From JAVKLU01 sp031538895 (GTDB lineage Bacteria; Pseudomonadota; Gammaproteobacteria; Burkholderiales; Burkholderiaceae): 19,216 bases of DNA. This document shows, piece by piece, positions 1 through 6,406 of the stretch. The DNA is taken from NCBI GenBank assembly GCA_031538895.1, contig JAVKLU010000007.1:1-19216 (forward strand). Reading direction: 5' to 3'. Below the pieces are notes generated by a model. The model saw only the letters and a program-made list of their open reading frames with translations, had not been told where the DNA came from and did not search any database. Made by a program: the position numbers and the translations under genes. The number at the start of each line of letters is the position of its first letter. The stretch's first letter is position 1.

Positions 1-105
1 GTGCCACAAATCAACCCCCATAGCCAAATCAAAGGGGGCTTAATGGCGCAAGAATCTATTGCGCTGTTACAACAATTTTTCGCGACTCAACGCACAGCCG
101 CATGA
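1..105 (+). CDS. tadA: tRNA-specific adenosine deaminase, C-terminal end (partial)
   Basis: This reading frame is open from the first base and stops at TGA 103-105, giving the last 34 residues of a protein cut by the window edge. The tail, with GGLMAQESIALLQQFF near its end, matches the C-terminal helix of TadA, where a GG-(V/I)-L-A-x-E-x-x-x-LL-x-x-FF pattern is usual. TadA deaminates adenosine 34 to inosine in the tRNA-Arg(ACG) anticodon; its catalytic HAE and PCxxC motifs would lie left of the window. The stop overlaps the ATG of ldcA (ATGA), so the two genes are probably co-transcribed and translationally coupled. The tadA-ldcA adjacency is common in betaproteobacteria and supports the call. 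The first codon GTG is internal, not a start. Identity rests on a short tail and on context. Confidence 0.72.
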   Translation: MPQINPHSQIKGGLMAQESIALLQQFFATQRTAA

Positions 106-1001
106 CACATATTGGTCTATTTTCTCCGGCCGGATACGTCACGGATGCTACCCGTCCTGCACTTTTAAAAGCTCAATCATATTTTGAAGCGCAAGGGTGT
201 CAAGTTACGATTGCGCCACACGCACTCGGACAACATCAGCGTTTTTCAGGAACATTTGCCTCACGTTTGGCAGATATTAATTTTTTATTAGACGATTCTT
301 CAATTAATGTCTGGTTAGCGATACGTGGCGGATATGGTTGCATTGAACTGTTGCCTCATTTACCCTACGACAAAATTCAAGCTGCGGTGGCGCAAGGGGT
401 CAAAATCTGTGGACACAGCGACCTCAATACTTTGCAATTAGCACTATTATCCCAAGCAGATATACCAAGCTACGTTGGCCCAATGGCAACTTACGATTTT
501 GGCCAAGAAAGTTTGGACCTTTTTATGGCCGATTATTTTTGGCGAATGGTTAACGGTGCCTCACTGGATGTGGAATTTGATTGCGCACATTCGTATGAAA
601 AACAGACTTTGCTTGGGAAAATTTGGGGCGGTAATTTGACGGTTTTTTCACAACTACTCGCGACACCTTATCTGCCCAAAATTGAAGGCGGAATTTTATT
701 TTTTGAAGATATCAACGAACATCCCTATCGCATTGAGCGCATGTTATTTCAGTTACTGCATACTGGAATTTTGACAAAACAAAAAGCGTTGTTACTAGGC
801 GATTTTTCTGGTTACAAATTGAGCGATTACGATCAAGGCTATGATTTTGATACGATGCTCGCGCGCATTCGCGACTATTGCCCGATTCCGGTGATCACAA
901 ACTTTCCTTTTGGACATTGCCAACACAAGGCCACTATCGCCTTAGGCGCTCAAATCGCACTTAAGATCAAAAACAGTTCGTGTGCATTAAATTACCTCTA
1001 A
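102..1001 (+). CDS. ldcA: Muramoyl-tetrapeptide (L,D-) carboxypeptidase, peptidase family S66
   Basis: The 299-residue product fits S66 L,D-carboxypeptidases, cytoplasmic enzymes that remove the terminal D-Ala from murein tetrapeptides during peptidoglycan recycling. The family signatures are in order: an N-terminal SPAG (8-11), RGGYG (75-79), GHSD (104-107) with the likely nucleophile Ser106, GPM (126-128), LFFED (199-203) with Glu202, and FPFGH (268-272) with His272. Ser, Glu and His therefore form the expected catalytic triad. GHSD departs slightly from the more usual G(Y/F)SD. The length is normal for the family and there is no signal peptide, as expected for a recycling enzyme. The ATG overlaps the tadA stop and no Shine-Dalgarno sequence is visible, so translation may depend on coupling. 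purK follows after 27 bp. Confidence 0.93.
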   Translation: MTHIGLFSPAGYVTDATRPALLKAQSYFEAQGCQVTIAPHALGQHQRFSGTFASRLADINFLLDDSSINVWLAIRGGYGCIELLPHLPYDKIQAAVAQGVKICGHSDLNTLQLALLSQADIPSYVGPMATYDFGQESLDLFMADYFWRMVNGASLDVEFDCAHSYEKQTLLGKIWGGNLTVFSQLLATPYLPKIEGGILFFEDINEHPYRIERMLFQLLHTGILTKQKALLLGDFSGYKLSDYDQGYDFDTMLARIRDYCPIPVITNFPFGHCQHKATIALGAQIALKIKNSSCALNYL

Positions 1002-1028
1002 ATCGCGGGCTCTGTTTAATAAATTTTT

Positions 1029-2183
1029 ATGCCATTGCCTTTGCTATCCCCCTCTATTCACACGACGCTTGCCGTTATTGGTGGCGGACAGTTAGGACGT
1101 ATGTTTTGCCATGCGGCTCAAAAAATGGGGTTCCGTACTCTGGTATTCACTCCGGACTTAGATAGCCCCGCCGCACAAACCGCGGATGCAGCCATCATCG
1201 CAAAATACGATGATATTGCCGCTTTAGATGAACTTGCTCAACGCGCTGATGCAATTACGATTGAGTTTGAAAATATTCCGATTAAATCTTTAGAATATTT
1301 AGCGCGTAAAGAAATTCGCCTAAGCCCTATGCCTAATGCCGTTGCGATCGCACAGAATCGAATTTTAGAAAAACAAATGATTCAAACGCTTGGTTTACCC
1401 ACCGCGCCTTACTTAGTGATTCAAGATTCGCAATTAAATAATGTTGATCAGTCATTTTTCCCCGCGATTCTAAAAACAGCGACTTTAGGTTATGACGGTA
1501 AAGGACAGACGCGCGTTAATAACTCTGTCGAAATGAATCAAGCATTTAGGGCGATGGGTTCGGCCCCCTGCGTATGTGAGAAAAAATTATCGCTACAGCA
1601 TGAATGTTCAGTCATATTGACACGTTCTGTAGATGGTGCGATTGCGTCTTACAATGTTTTTGAGAACACGCATCAAAATGGCATTTTGATCAAAACCTTG
1701 TTGCAACGCCACTCACAAAACCCTTCGCTTGACGACGTTTTGTTAAGCGCCGCAAAAAAAATTGCCGATCACTTAAATTATTGCGGCGTGTTGTGCGTTG
1801 AATTTTTTATTTTGCAAGATGGTTCGTGGGTAGTCAATGAAATTGCACCACGCCCGCATAACAGTGGTCACATAACTATGGATGCGTGTTTACACGATCA
1901 ATTTGAACAACAAGTTCGTGCCTTGACCGGTTTACCACTCGCCAGTACACAAGCTTTGTGTGATGGTGTTATGTTCAATATTTTGGGCGATTTGTGGCCA
2001 ACACAAGCTGATGCAACACCACCATGGCATCATTTTTTAACCCGCGCTGATAGTCAATTACATCTGTATGGCAAATCAAAAGCCTTACCTGGACGAAAAA
2101 TGGGACATCTCAATATTGTTAATAGTGATGCTCGAATTTTGGCAACTCAATTTTCTGACATTGCACAGTTTTTAGAATCCTAA
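1029..2183 (+). CDS. purK: 5-(Carboxyamino)imidazole ribonucleotide synthase, ATP-grasp
   Basis: The product (384 aa) is PurK, which uses ATP and bicarbonate to turn AIR into N5-CAIR in de novo purine synthesis. The N-terminal nucleotide-binding loop GGGQLGRM is at 18-25, EFENIP is at 79-84, and the ATP-grasp glycine-rich loop TLGYDGKGQ is at 152-160. The metal/ATP-binding segment VNEIAPRPHNSGH (269-281), followed by TMDAC, is diagnostic. Length is typical. The partner gene purE, normally just upstream, is absent: ldcA takes its place. The stop is directly followed by the ATG of sua5 (TAA-ATG, no spacer), implying one transcript. No clear ribosome binding site precedes the ATG. An overlapping frame at 980-1165 is a shadow. 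Confidence 0.95.
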   Translation: MPLPLLSPSIHTTLAVIGGGQLGRMFCHAAQKMGFRTLVFTPDLDSPAAQTADAAIIAKYDDIAALDELAQRADAITIEFENIPIKSLEYLARKEIRLSPMPNAVAIAQNRILEKQMIQTLGLPTAPYLVIQDSQLNNVDQSFFPAILKTATLGYDGKGQTRVNNSVEMNQAFRAMGSAPCVCEKKLSLQHECSVILTRSVDGAIASYNVFENTHQNGILIKTLLQRHSQNPSLDDVLLSAAKKIADHLNYCGVLCVEFFILQDGSWVVNEIAPRPHNSGHITMDACLHDQFEQQVRALTGLPLASTQALCDGVMFNILGDLWPTQADATPPWHHFLTRADSQLHLYGKSKALPGRKMGHLNIVNSDARILATQFSDIAQFLES

Positions 2184-3194
2184 ATGCTTACGCTAACGAA
2201 TCCTGAAATCAGTGACATTCAATGTGCTGCTGATGCCATTGCAATGGGGCGACTCATCGCTTTTCCCACTGAAACGGTATATGGACTAGGTGGTGACGCA
2301 GACAATGCGGATGCTCTAGCCAAAATTTTTAGCACCAAAGGGCGCCCAACTGACCATCCATTAATTGTGCATATTGCAGGTCACGATGTTCTCGATCGAT
2401 TCAGCTTACGCAATGACGAAGTCGTACAAAAATTATGTCAGTTATTTTGGCCTGGTCCACTCACTTTGATATTGCCCAAACGAGCGCAGGTACTTAACGC
2501 GGTCACTGGAGGACAATCTACCGTCGGTCTACGTTGTCCTGCCCACCCTATCGCACTCGATTTATTGCGCACCTTTAAAAATGGCCTCGGTGGAATCGCC
2601 GCACCGTCTGCCAATCGCTTTGGTCATATTAGTCCTAGTTGCGCTCAACACGTGATAACTGAATTTGGTCTGGAAAATACCGCCATCATGTATTTACTTG
2701 ATGGTGGTGCTTGTGAAGTTGGTGTTGAATCGACGATATTGGATTTGAGTAGTAGCACGCCACTTATTCTGCGTCCTGGAAGCGTGACTAAAAACGCATT
2801 AGAGACAGTACTCAACTGCACTATCGCCGATAAAGCGCTCGCGAATTCACCCAGAGTATCTGGCAATTTACGGCAACATTATGCGCCGCATACACCCTGC
2901 TTTATGCTGCCCAAAAATGAACTTTTGCCTCACTATCAGCAATGCTCAGCAAAAGGTTTACGGATGGGTGTATTGCGTATCGACGCAGATAATGCCTCGA
3001 ATGAGGAATTCAATCTAAAGACTGTGGTGATTGATTTAGCTGATAATGAATTAGCTTATGCGCGGGGCTTGTACGCTGCATTGCACGCTTTGGATAATGG
3101 TGGCTTGGATCAAATTTTGATTGAGCAACCACCTCAAAACTGGATGACCATTAATGACCGCTTAAAACGTGCTTGTGCGACATTAAAATCTTGA
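2184..3194 (+). CDS. sua5: L-threonylcarbamoyladenylate synthase, Sua5 (two-domain) type
   Basis: This 336-residue protein makes threonylcarbamoyl-AMP from threonine, bicarbonate and ATP, the first step of t6A37 formation on ANN-decoding tRNAs. The YrdC-like domain covers about 1-205, with PTETVYGLG (28-36), KGRP (52-55), PSANRFG (141-147), GVESTILD (180-187) and LRPGS (196-200). The linker GNLRQHYAPHTP (227-238) and the following residues form the extra Sua5 domain, which separates it from the shorter single-domain TsaC/YrdC. The gene starts on the base after the purK stop, so it depends on the purK transcript. Its end faces the stop of the small lipoprotein gene with three bases between them. 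A purK-sua5 pairing is common in betaproteobacteria. Confidence 0.95.
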   Translation: MLTLTNPEISDIQCAADAIAMGRLIAFPTETVYGLGGDADNADALAKIFSTKGRPTDHPLIVHIAGHDVLDRFSLRNDEVVQKLCQLFWPGPLTLILPKRAQVLNAVTGGQSTVGLRCPAHPIALDLLRTFKNGLGGIAAPSANRFGHISPSCAQHVITEFGLENTAIMYLLDGGACEVGVESTILDLSSSTPLILRPGSVTKNALETVLNCTIADKALANSPRVSGNLRQHYAPHTPCFMLPKNELLPHYQQCSAKGLRMGVLRIDADNASNEEFNLKTVVIDLADNELAYARGLYAALHALDNGGLDQILIEQPPQNWMTINDRLKRACATLKS

Positions 3195-3197
3195 CCA

Positions 3198-3365
3198 TTA
3201 TTTTTTTGCCGCTTCGCGTTCTTTTTGATATCGATCAAAATCGGGCAAGTCGGATTGACGATTTTTACTCATCCGCAAACCTTCGTACCACGCCTGCGTC
3301 GAACAACCGCTGACAAAAACTATCACATTGCTAATCAATAATAATCGAACTATATTTTTAATCAT
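3198..3365 (-). CDS. Small lipoprotein (55 aa), function unknown
   Basis: A short minus-strand frame runs from ATG (3363-3365) to TAA (3198-3200). It encodes a positively charged start (MIKNIVR), a hydrophobic stretch (about 8-19) and a lipobox VSGC with Cys21, the layout of a type II signal peptide. The mature part would be only 35 residues. It begins CSTQAWYEGLRMS and ends in a charged DFDRYQKEREAAKK tail. I recall similar tiny proteobacterial lipoproteins carrying a W-Y-E-G motif after the lipidated Cys and a Y-x-x-E/K-R-E tail, but their function is not known to me. Membrane placement is inferred. The gene converges on sua5 (three-base gap) and diverges from ppnP, whose ATG is 16 bases away. 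No strong Shine-Dalgarno is seen. Confidence 0.72.
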   Translation of the reverse strand: MIKNIVRLLLISNVIVFVSGCSTQAWYEGLRMSKNRQSDLPDFDRYQKEREAAKK

Positions 3366-3381
3366 TTTTTTCACTTAAAAC

Positions 3382-3702
3382 ATGAATACAAAAACGCTCG
3401 CGGTCACCGAAATTAACCCTGTTGCTAATGTCTACTTTGACGGAAAGTGCATCAGTCACAATATCGTAACGACTAACAATGAACGCAAAAGCGTAGGGGT
3501 CATTTTACCTGGGCAGCTCAACTTTAAAACGGGGGCGGCTGAAATTATGGAGTGCGTAGGCGGTTCATGCCGATATCGTTTACAAGGCAGCGAACAATGG
3601 TTGACTTGCTCAGAGGGTCAGTCGTTCAGCATCGCAGAAAACTCTTCTTTTGATATCGATGTGAGTGCGACGCCATTCCATTACCTGTGTCACTACGCTT
3701 AA
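3382..3702 (+). CDS. ppnP: Pyrimidine/purine nucleoside phosphorylase, PpnP (DUF1255)
   Basis: The product has 106 residues, slightly longer than E. coli PpnP (YaiE, about 94) because of an N-terminal extension. PpnP is a small cupin-fold enzyme that phosphorolyses purine and pyrimidine nucleosides to the free base and ribose-1-phosphate. Family features are YFDGKCISH near the start, SVGVILPGQLNF in the middle, and the cupin strands ending in FHYLCHYA. The match to the E. coli protein is clear along its length (for example SVGV...G...F and the YLC-Y end). It lies 21 bp upstream of tpiA and may share its transcript and terminator. A phosphorylase releasing ribose-1-phosphate next to a glycolytic gene is plausible but not a known fixed pairing. 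Confidence 0.9.
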   Translation: MNTKTLAVTEINPVANVYFDGKCISHNIVTTNNERKSVGVILPGQLNFKTGAAEIMECVGGSCRYRLQGSEQWLTCSEGQSFSIAENSSFDIDVSATPFHYLCHYA

Positions 3703-3723
3703 TTTATATATTTTCAAACCTTT

Positions 3724-4491
3724 ATGCGATCAAAACTTATTGCTGGCAACTGGAAGATGAACGGCTCTCGTGCACAAAATGAGGACTTACTCAATGCACT
3801 AAAAACCGCAACATTGACGTCTCAAACAAATTTAGCGGTATTTCCACCCGCACCTTATTTAATGCAATGTCAATCGATATTGTCTGGCAGTAAGATTCAA
3901 TATGGTGCGCAAGATATTTCGGTACAACAGAACGGCGCCTACACTGGAGAATGGTCAGGTGCAATGTTGGCTGATTGCGGCTGCCAAATGGTAATTGTTG
4001 GACATTCAGAACGCCGCACTTATCACAATGAATCTTCTAGCTATGTCGCTGAAAAAACAGCGACCGCTTTAGCGAACGGACTACGCCCTATTGTTTGTGT
4101 GGGTGAAAGTGCGCAACAACGCCAAGATAATCAAACTAAAGCGACGATTGAAGCGCAGCTTTTACCCGTATTAACGCGTTGCCCCAAAGACGCGTGGTCA
4201 AAAATTATTGTGGCATATGAACCAATCTGGGCAATCGGCAGCGGCGTGGCAGCAAATCCTGAAGATGCAGAAGATGTTCATCAATTTATCCGCGACTTGA
4301 TCACTAACAAAGTGAATCAGGCCCAAGAAACTTTGATTTTATATGGTGGCAGCGTTAAAGCAAACAACGCACAAACGTTTTTCGCGATGCCCAATATCGA
4401 TGGCGCACTAGTGGGTGGTGCGTCTTTACAAGCCCATGATTTTTTGATGATTGCCCAAGCCGCCGCTAGGGCACAAGAATCAACTAATTAA
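3724..4491 (+). CDS. tpiA: Triosephosphate isomerase
   Basis: This 255-residue TIM-barrel enzyme interconverts dihydroxyacetone phosphate and glyceraldehyde-3-phosphate in glycolysis and gluconeogenesis. All catalytic residues are present: Asn9 and Lys11 in AGNWKMN, His94 in VGHSERR, and Glu166 in the signature AYEPIWAIG (164-172). The phosphate-gripping loop GS (172-173), YGGSV (207-211) and the terminal GGAS (231-234) are intact. In many beta- and gammaproteobacteria tpiA is followed by secG and a tRNA-Leu; here a strong terminator and an unrelated tRNA pair follow, so secG has been separated from it. No ribosome binding site is obvious before the ATG. Confidence 0.98.
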   Translation: MRSKLIAGNWKMNGSRAQNEDLLNALKTATLTSQTNLAVFPPAPYLMQCQSILSGSKIQYGAQDISVQQNGAYTGEWSGAMLADCGCQMVIVGHSERRTYHNESSSYVAEKTATALANGLRPIVCVGESAQQRQDNQTKATIEAQLLPVLTRCPKDAWSKIIVAYEPIWAIGSGVAANPEDAEDVHQFIRDLITNKVNQAQETLILYGGSVKANNAQTFFAMPNIDGALVGGASLQAHDFLMIAQAAARAQESTN

Positions 4492-4563
4492 ATTAACCGA
4501 TCTAAGCTCAATCAGAATACGCTAAAATGTGCTTTAGCTCGGATTGCCTTAAATGATTTGAAT

Positions 4564-4599
4564 AAAACCAAGCATCACATTTCCGCAATGCTTGGTTTT
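4564..4599 (+). terminator. Hairpin terminator after tpiA
   Basis: A perfect 12-bp inverted repeat (AAAACCAAGCAT at 4564-4575 and ATGCTTGGTTTT at 4588-4599) encloses a 12-base loop. The descending arm ends in a T run, with more T at 4607-4611. It lies 72 bp past the tpiA stop and can end the ppnP-tpiA transcript. Because the ascending arm starts with A residues it could also act on the other strand. A smaller hairpin (GCTAAA 4521-4526 with TTTAGC 4533-4538) precedes it. The remaining DNA to 4719 shows no gene. Confidence 0.85.
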
Positions 4600-4719
4600 C
4601 TAATACTTTTTATGTTATTGGAATTTATAGAATTTCTCTGAATCAATCGATAAATTGATGCCGGATTAAATCCTAAGATGATTAAACAAAAAATATGTAT
4701 CTCTATCGACAAGGGTATT

Positions 4720-4795
<76 letters not shown>

Positions 4796-4902
4796 GAAGG
4801 TCCGCATTATAAGGTAAAAATTTAAGAATTGAGTTCTTCTCAAAAAAAGAATTTAAGAAGTTAGGATAAATAGATAAAACCGTGTAAAATATCGCCTTTA
4901 GT
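4796..4902. promoter_or_regulatory. Divergent promoter region between tRNA-Thr and tRNA-Pro
   Basis: The 107-bp gap must hold the promoters of both outward-facing tRNA genes. On the minus strand a perfect TATAAT (plus-strand ATTATA, 4806-4811) lies ten bases before the tRNA-Thr 5' end; I see no good -35 box at the right distance. On the plus strand TAAAAT (4885-4890) lies twelve bases before tRNA-Pro, with a weak TTAGGA (4861-4866) 18 bp upstream. A 65-codon minus-strand frame across this region and into both tRNAs is a shadow. Confidence 0.5.
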
Positions 4903-4979
4903 CGGGGCGTAGCGCAGCCTGGTAGCGCATCTGATTTGGGATCAGAGGGTCGCATGTTCGAATCATGTCGCCCCGACCA
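4903..4979 (+). tRNA. tRNA-Pro, anticodon TGG
   Basis: This is a 77-nt tRNA with acceptor stem CGGGGCG / CGCCCCG, discriminator A and an encoded CCA (4977-4979). The D arm has AGCGCAGCCTGGTAGCGCA, typical of tRNA-Pro. The anticodon loop is TTTGGGA with anticodon TGG, and the T loop is TTCGAAT. The accessory-looking nuclease region begins immediately downstream. I looked for a second copy of the tRNA 3' end, as an integrated island would leave, between here and ispH and found none. Confidence 0.96.
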
Positions 4980-5063
4980 TTAAATTTAGTGATCAAAGTG
5001 AAAGATCATGGATTAGAGAAGGTGAATTCGCCCTTCCCAAAAAGCAGATCTCTTTTCGAGAGT

Positions 5064-5231
5064 TTAAGTTGGTGTTAGGCGCACACTTTCCATAAAGCAC
5101 CACAATAGCATAAGAAAAACCGCCGTCATATCGCTTGAGTCTCGTGAATACTCAACCTCGCTGGCAAGACAAAAAAAGATGTTTTCTGTAGGATACAAAC
5201 CACCACCCAGAACCGCGCTCACCCAACACAC
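5064..5231 (-). CDS. Doubtful 55-codon frame, possible cassette remnant
   Basis: A minus-strand frame is open from GTG (5229-5231), which lies within the attC-like site, to TAA (5064-5066). It holds the segments GGGLYPTENIFFCLASEVE and SRDSSDMTAVFLMLLWCFM, the second ending in a hydrophobic run. No ribosome binding site precedes the GTG, and I cannot name a family. Near its 3' end the strand reads GCCTAAC (plus GTTAGGC, 5074-5080), matching the attC heptamer RYYYAAC close to a stop codon, as in a gene cassette, but no matching GTTRRRY partner follows. It may be a decayed cassette or non-coding. The rest of 4980-5261 shows only small hairpins (TGATC/GATCA at 4990-5008; CTCT/AGAG at 5050-5062). 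Confidence 0.22.
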   Translation of the reverse strand: MCWVSAVLGGGLYPTENIFFCLASEVEYSRDSSDMTAVFLMLLWCFMESVRLTPT

Positions 5232-5267
5232 CGATCAGGTCGCGCCTTCTGATCTTATTCGTTAGGT
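5221..5267 (-). repeat. Integron attC-like imperfect palindrome at the end of the nuclease gene
   Basis: On the minus strand the site begins ACCTAAC (fits RYYYAAC, 5261-5267) and ends GTTGGGT (fits GTTRRRY, 5221-5227). These outer heptamers pair with one T-G wobble. Inside, GATCAG (5249-5254) and CTGATC (5233-5238) form a perfect 6-bp inner arm around a 10-base loop. Unpaired spacers of 6 and 5 bases separate inner from outer arms, an asymmetry that recalls extrahelical bases. The nuclease stop codon TAA lies inside the first heptamer, the usual arrangement in gene cassettes. At 47 bp it is a little shorter than typical attC sites, and no integrase gene is in the window. A chance palindrome remains possible. 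Confidence 0.5.
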
Positions 5268-6122
5268 TTTGGCTGATTTAATTATCCCATTTTTAAAGAT
5301 AGATTTCTTAGTGTTTTTTTGTAAATACTCAACTACACCAACAAGCTCTTTAGAACCGTCTATTTCTATCGATTTATTTATAGGTTTCGATACAGTATAT
5401 TCAATTTTATAGCCGACTAACTTAAATTTGACTTCGTGGTGACGTATAAAAGCCTCTTCAAACTTTACGCTCTTTTTAAATACCCCATACTCTTTCCCAT
5501 CCAGTGGCGCTAACATGCTAGCCAGCTCATGAAGGGAATACTTTTCGCCTTTAATTAGGTCTTCTATAAATATCTCATTATTTAAACCTGAAAAAATTAT
5601 TGGTGATTCTGTATCAGTATTGACTTTGATCCACTCGCCATCAAAAACAGCCTCAAACTTATGAATATGTGCAGGCATCAACAAATGCGTGTTAATGCAT
5701 ATTTTTTTGATTAGTGGCGTACCATCTTCGTCAGTCCAGTCGGTGTCATTTTGCGCGCGAACAATTAAAAGATCAATTTTGTTTTGTTCGGCTTTTGTTC
5801 TAGCCCCTGACTGATACCCTTTTTTGGTTGCGAATACCGCCTTTAGATCTGGGATATCACGAGTTTTTCCGATCAATGCATCTATCTTCTCTACTGACAC
5901 CTTAGACGCATAGTCCTTACACTCGATGACAGTTTTATAAGTAAGGCCTCCAAGCTCGTATTCCCAATAAATATCAAACTGCCTATCAATTCCACAGTTG
6001 TCTGTGATTTTTTTGTCTACTTCAACCTTAATGTTCTTTTGTGTAATGATGTTTTCGGCATCAAGTAATGCTTGCTGCAAACTTGCTACGAAAATCTCGT
6101 ATTCTTTTCCTGTAATTGTCAT
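5262..6122 (-). CDS. Orphan Mrr-like PD-(D/E)xK nuclease, putative
   Basis: The 286-residue protein has an N-terminal restriction-endonuclease-like domain (about 5-125). Visible elements are Glu7/Glu9 in the first helix, Asp50 in RQFDIYW, Glu67-Cys-Lys69 in VIECKDY (the D...ExK core), and an ATKKGYQSGARTKA segment (98-111) followed by IDLLIV, as in Mrr-type nucleases. DNA cleavage, and a role in defence against foreign DNA, are inferences from the family. Residues about 140-286 match nothing I recognise. No methyltransferase, specificity subunit or helicase lies nearby. A good GGAG lies seven bases before the ATG, unlike most neighbours. The stop is inside the attC-like palindrome and a GTTAAAC heptamer lies 14 bases before the ATG, so the gene may be a captured cassette. 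Confidence 0.72.
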   Translation of the reverse strand: MTITGKEYEIFVASLQQALLDAENIITQKNIKVEVDKKITDNCGIDRQFDIYWEYELGGLTYKTVIECKDYASKVSVEKIDALIGKTRDIPDLKAVFATKKGYQSGARTKAEQNKIDLLIVRAQNDTDWTDEDGTPLIKKICINTHLLMPAHIHKFEAVFDGEWIKVNTDTESPIIFSGLNNEIFIEDLIKGEKYSLHELASMLAPLDGKEYGVFKKSVKFEEAFIRHHEVKFKLVGYKIEYTVSKPINKSIEIDGSKELVGVVEYLQKNTKKSIFKNGIIKSAKT

Positions 6123-6406
6123 TTAAAGACTCCGAGGTTTAACTCTTTATGAAAAATCGCGTTCGAGCTAAGTCTGGCGGAACGAGTCCGTTTGACCGAC
6201 TGATTAGACCAATTCGCTACGCAGAGCGGGTGCGCCGCAACCATTATAGTGAGCATAAATGTGCTCGTGCGCTTTTGTATCTCGCACCTTCATTTTTTTA
6301 AATATCGCACATTCATTGATCTTCGTTTTTTAATAACTTTAGCAAAAATTGCACGCAATGCCCGCATATGAAAACTACGTTAGATGCCTGTTTGTATTTT
6401 CGTTGA
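6123..6406. other. Gene-free stretch between the nuclease gene and ispH
   Basis: I find no convincing gene in these 284 bases. Next to the nuclease start, plus-strand GTTTAAC (6137-6143; GTTAAAC on the gene's strand) fits the attC/attI core heptamer but lacks a pairing partner. A plus-strand hairpin GTGCG / CGCAC (6267-6271 with 6283-6287) is followed by seven T (6293-6299) and looks like a weak terminator, though no plus-strand gene ends there. ATTGC / GCAAT around 6348-6359 is another small palindrome. No clear terminator follows ispH on its own strand. Confidence 0.5.

Noticed and set aside
5024..5035. GAATTCGCCCTT, identical to the end of a common TA-cloning vector polylinker
   Set aside because: Only 12 bases match, on one side only, with no further vector sequence around it and intact chromosomal context; a chance match is more likely than contamination.
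6379..6385. Plus-strand GTTAGATGC, resembling the core at the start of class 1 integron 3' conserved segments
   Set aside because: A GTTRRRY heptamer is expected about once in 500 bp counting both strands. No complementary heptamer or inner arms lie at the right distance, and the following sequence does not continue the match.
4903..6406. tRNA-Pro as the attachment site of a genomic island
   Set aside because: No integrase gene is present and no repeat of the tRNA 3' end was found before ispH.
4980..6406. CRISPR array or toxin-antitoxin pair in the accessory region
   Set aside because: No regularly spaced identical repeats, and only one credible gene; no small partner gene overlaps it.
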